From Isotricha intestinalis (taxonomy: Eukaryota; Ciliophora; Litostomatea; Vestibuliferida; Isotrichidae): a DNA stretch of 50,837 nt. Below, one piece after another: positions 48,672 to 50,837 of this stretch. The stretch covers positions 1 through 50,837 of the forward strand of contig JAJJLU010000413.1 in assembly GCA_023807065.1 (NCBI GenBank), given 5' to 3'. The notes beneath the pieces were generated by a model. It was not told the origin of the DNA and did not search any database. It saw nothing but the letters and a program-made list of their open reading frames with translations. The number at the start of each line of letters is the position of its first letter. Position 1 is the first letter of the stretch. A program made the position numbers and the translations under genes.

Positions 48672-50516
48672 TTATTCTTTAAATAAATCTAAAACTTTTT
48701 TATTTTTGTTTTTTTTAAAAAATAAAATGTTGTTAATATTATCATTAATAAATTTAATAAGTTCTTTTTTACTATCTTCATCAAGAGAAACTTCATTGAT
48801 TAATTGATTAATGTCTATATTTAGAATATTTTCTTTTTCATAAAAATCAAAATTTAAATTAACATTTTCTAAAAATAAAAAAGAATTATGAAATTCAATT
48901 GTTTTATTTAATACAAATAAATAATTTTCTGATGTATTTTTTTCAAAATAAAATTCATTAATGTTTTTACAATAAGGACAAAGAATATTATTATGTTCTA
49001 AACTTTGATGAATTGAATCCATTTCAATATCGATATTTTCTGAAAAATCATCTCTGATAATTTTATTAAAATAATTAGAGTTTACATTAAAATCAACACA
49101 AAGATTGAAACCATCATTTTGAATTTTTTTTATAATTTCATTAACACTTAAATTTCTATTTATAAATCTACTATTTAAAATTGATTTTTTTTCTTTGTAT
49201 TTGCGAATATAAATTTGAAAAGGCAAATTATTTAAATTAAATTGATTATATTCATCTTCTCTGTTTATAATTTTATCAAATTCTTCTTTCATGAAAGAAA
49301 TTATTTCACAAAAAGAATCAATATCATCTAATTTATTAATTAACTTATTAAATTTCTTATCAGAAGGAGTATTAATTAAATATTTTCTTAGATAAAAATA
49401 AATTTGTTGTAAAAATTTTTCAAAAGAAAGATTTTGTTCTAATAAAAGAATTCTTGGAAAAGAAGAATCTTTATTATTTAAAAAAATATATAAAGGAATA
49501 CAATTATTTCTTTGCATAATTTTAGGTGAAACATAAACATCATCTATAATTTCAGTTATTAGTTCTTTTTCAGGAATTTCAATAAACAAATTGTGTTCAG
49601 AATCTTTGATATTATTATAAAATATCAATTCATTGAAAAATAAATGAATTAAATTATTATTTGACTTTAATAATAAAGAAGTAATATCCTTTAAATATTT
49701 AATTTCAGGTAAGTTAATTATATAAGTAGAAGGTAATCCAAAGGGAGGTATAAAATAACATTTGAATTTTTTATTCATTTTTTTTTTATGATTATTTTCA
49801 TTGATTGTAATAATTGATAAATTTTTGTCTTGATAATCCAAAATATAGTTACAATATTGACAATGATTTAAGCTATTTAGAGTTATAATTTCACTTGGTT
49901 TATTACTTACTGAATAATTATCAGAATTAATTGTTATATCTTCATTAAATATACGTTTAACATTTTCGATAATTTCAAAACAATAATTTTTATTCGAAAT
50001 TTCTTTTTTATAAATTTCATATAATTTCATTTTAATTTCTAATAAATTTTTTTCTGTTTTAAGAGCTTCTTGCAATTTTACAATTTCTGACTCTAACTCT
50101 TTTTTCTTTTTGTTTAAATCATCAATTTTTTGTTCATTTTTAAGAATTTCTTCTTTAAACTTATTTTCTTCTTCATTAGATAAAAAAAAATTATGAATTT
50201 CTTCATCTTTTATTTTAAAATCACGTTTACATTGTGGGCATATATTTCCATATTCTTTATTATATCCTAAAATTTTTTTATATTCATGTTTTAAACATTT
50301 GGAATCATGATCTTTACTTATCTTCGGTAATTTTTTAGAATTGTCTAAAGATTCTTTTAAAAATAAATCTAAATTATAAGTTTTTTCATGTTTTTTTCTA
50401 CATATTGTTTTTATTTTTTGTTTATTATTTACATTTTTTATATATATTTCAGGAATATAATAACAATTATTTTCATGACATCTAAATGTAATAATAGTTC
50501 CATCTACAAAGATCAT
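48672..50516 (-). CDS. Zinc-cysteine and coiled-coil protein, unrecognised; most telomere-proximal gene (614 residues)
   Basis: The N-terminal 105 residues contain regularly placed Cys and His: FRCHENNCYYIPEI, TICRKKHEKTY, SKCLKHEY and NICPQCKRDF. They look like one or two treble-clef or B-box/RING-like zinc modules; metal pairing cannot be assigned. Residues about 113-175 form a strong coiled coil (KNEQKIDDLNKKKKELESEI). The remainder is mixed alpha/beta with two further CxxC pairs, CQYC near 220 and CPYC near 525, and no recognised fold. A RING-like ligase with coiled coil (TRIM-like layout) is possible but unproven. The start codon lies about 280 nt from the first telomeric repeat. Confidence 0.75.
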   Translation of the reverse strand: MIFVDGTIITFRCHENNCYYIPEIYIKNVNNKQKIKTICRKKHEKTYNLDLFLKESLDNSKKLPKISKDHDSKCLKHEYKKILGYNKEYGNICPQCKRDFKIKDEEIHNFFLSNEEENKFKEEILKNEQKIDDLNKKKKELESEIVKLQEALKTEKNLLEIKMKLYEIYKKEISNKNYCFEIIENVKRIFNEDITINSDNYSVSNKPSEIITLNSLNHCQYCNYILDYQDKNLSIITINENNHKKKMNKKFKCYFIPPFGLPSTYIINLPEIKYLKDITSLLLKSNNNLIHLFFNELIFYNNIKDSEHNLFIEIPEKELITEIIDDVYVSPKIMQRNNCIPLYIFLNNKDSSFPRILLLEQNLSFEKFLQQIYFYLRKYLINTPSDKKFNKLINKLDDIDSFCEIISFMKEEFDKIINREDEYNQFNLNNLPFQIYIRKYKEKKSILNSRFINRNLSVNEIIKKIQNDGFNLCVDFNVNSNYFNKIIRDDFSENIDIEMDSIHQSLEHNNILCPYCKNINEFYFEKNTSENYLFVLNKTIEFHNSFLFLENVNLNFDFYEKENILNIDINQLINEVSLDEDSKKELIKFINDNINNILFFKKNKNKKVLDLFKE

Positions 50517-50795
50517 TTAATTTATATTTTTTTTATTGAAAAAAAGGAAATTAATACTTAATTGATTCTTATAAAAAAAAAGAGATGTTTTCTATTAAAT
50601 TTTTATTAATTGTATTTTATTTATATATTTTTTGATATTTTTATATCTTAATCTAAATCAGAAATTAGCAATAAAAAATTTTTATTTTTTTTTAAAAGAG
50701 TTAATAAATTATAAATAAGTTAATTTTATTTTATTTTAGATTATTTATTTTATTTATTTAAAGGTTTAAATTGGTTTTTTAAAGAAAATAATTCT
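50517..50795. other. Short subtelomeric spacer
   Basis: Only 279 nt separate the last start codon from the telomeric repeats, so this must hold the whole promoter of the zinc-cysteine gene. The sequence is AT-rich, without subtelomeric tandem repeats. The bases immediately before the telomere (aataattct) share little with the telomere unit apart from the final T. Confidence 0.55.
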
Positions 50796-50837
50796 ATTGG
50801 GGATTGGGGATTGGGGATTGGGGATTGGGGATTGGGG
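50796..50837 (+). repeat. Telomere: six perfect ATTGGGG repeats (G-strand unit GGGGATT)
   Basis: From 50796 to the last base there are exactly six head-to-tail copies of a 7-nt unit with no variation. The G-rich strand runs 5' to 3' toward the window end, as telomeres require, so this is the right-hand end of a chromosome. The repeat is simple, homogeneous and abuts unique sequence directly. The total telomere length is not known because the window stops inside it. Confidence 0.95.

Noticed and set aside
1..50837. Possible CRISPR arrays, bacterial operons or mobile elements
   Set aside because: No spaced direct repeats, transposase, integrase or reverse transcriptase signature is present. 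Gene content, introns and telomere are those of a nuclear eukaryotic chromosome.

Overview
The window is a compact, strongly AT-rich (about four-fifths A+T by eye) nuclear sequence from a unicellular eukaryote. Its right edge is a real chromosome end: six perfect copies of the heptamer ATTGGGG (G-strand unit GGGGATT) run to the last base. The left edge has no telomere and cuts into a casein kinase 1 gene. The organism is most likely a ciliate. The evidence is the C4A2T-type telomere, many small protein kinases, calpain-like, TLDc and VPS9 proteins, a ciliate-type telomere end-binding protein, an LRRC9-like protein, and introns of only 24 to 36 nt. All three stop codons end genes (mostly TAA; TAG at 26687-26689; TGA at 47587-47589) and glutamine is written CAA, so the standard code is in use. 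Standard code plus this telomere unit suggests a litostome, possibly a rumen ciliate. That assignment is inference, partly from unverified memory that rumen ciliates carry CCCCAAT telomeres.

Layout. 1-6772: end of CK1, then on the minus strand a ubiquitin protease, an AMPK-like kinase and a ZnT5/7-type zinc transporter. 7415-13928: two unrecognised minus-strand genes (one with a 24-nt intron) and a plus-strand protein with a long Glu/Lys/Asp repeat whose coding strand has no cytosine for 642 nt. 14595-25067: CAMK-like and AGC-like kinases, a 1590-residue LRRC9-like protein, then two tRNA-maturation enzymes in tandem, a SEN34-type splicing endonuclease subunit and a tRNase Z. 25191-33157: a small MGC-starting protein, a RING-H2 ligase, coiled-coil proteins, a small protein with a PP1-docking RVSF and a CaaX end, and a calpain homologue that has lost its catalytic cysteine. 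33412-44269: a decayed calcyphosin-like EF-hand gene, a dual-specificity phosphatase, a ubiquitin-like/helical-repeat protein, a gene with 28- and 36-nt introns, a telomere end-binding protein alpha/POT1 homologue, a divergent VPS9 protein and a NEK kinase. 44270-end: a gene-poor subtelomere with two paralogous cysteine-patterned proteins (one secreted, one lacking a usable start) on either side of a TLDc protein, then a zinc-cysteine coiled-coil protein and the telomere.

There are no operons, tRNAs, rRNAs, transposons or CRISPR that I can support. Intergenic spacers are often only 70 to 200 nt, and many gene pairs are divergent over 100 to 260 nt, so promoters must be short or shared. The recurrent themes are signalling (five kinases, one phosphatase, one putative PP1 binder), membrane anchoring by lipid motifs, and RNA and telomere maintenance.
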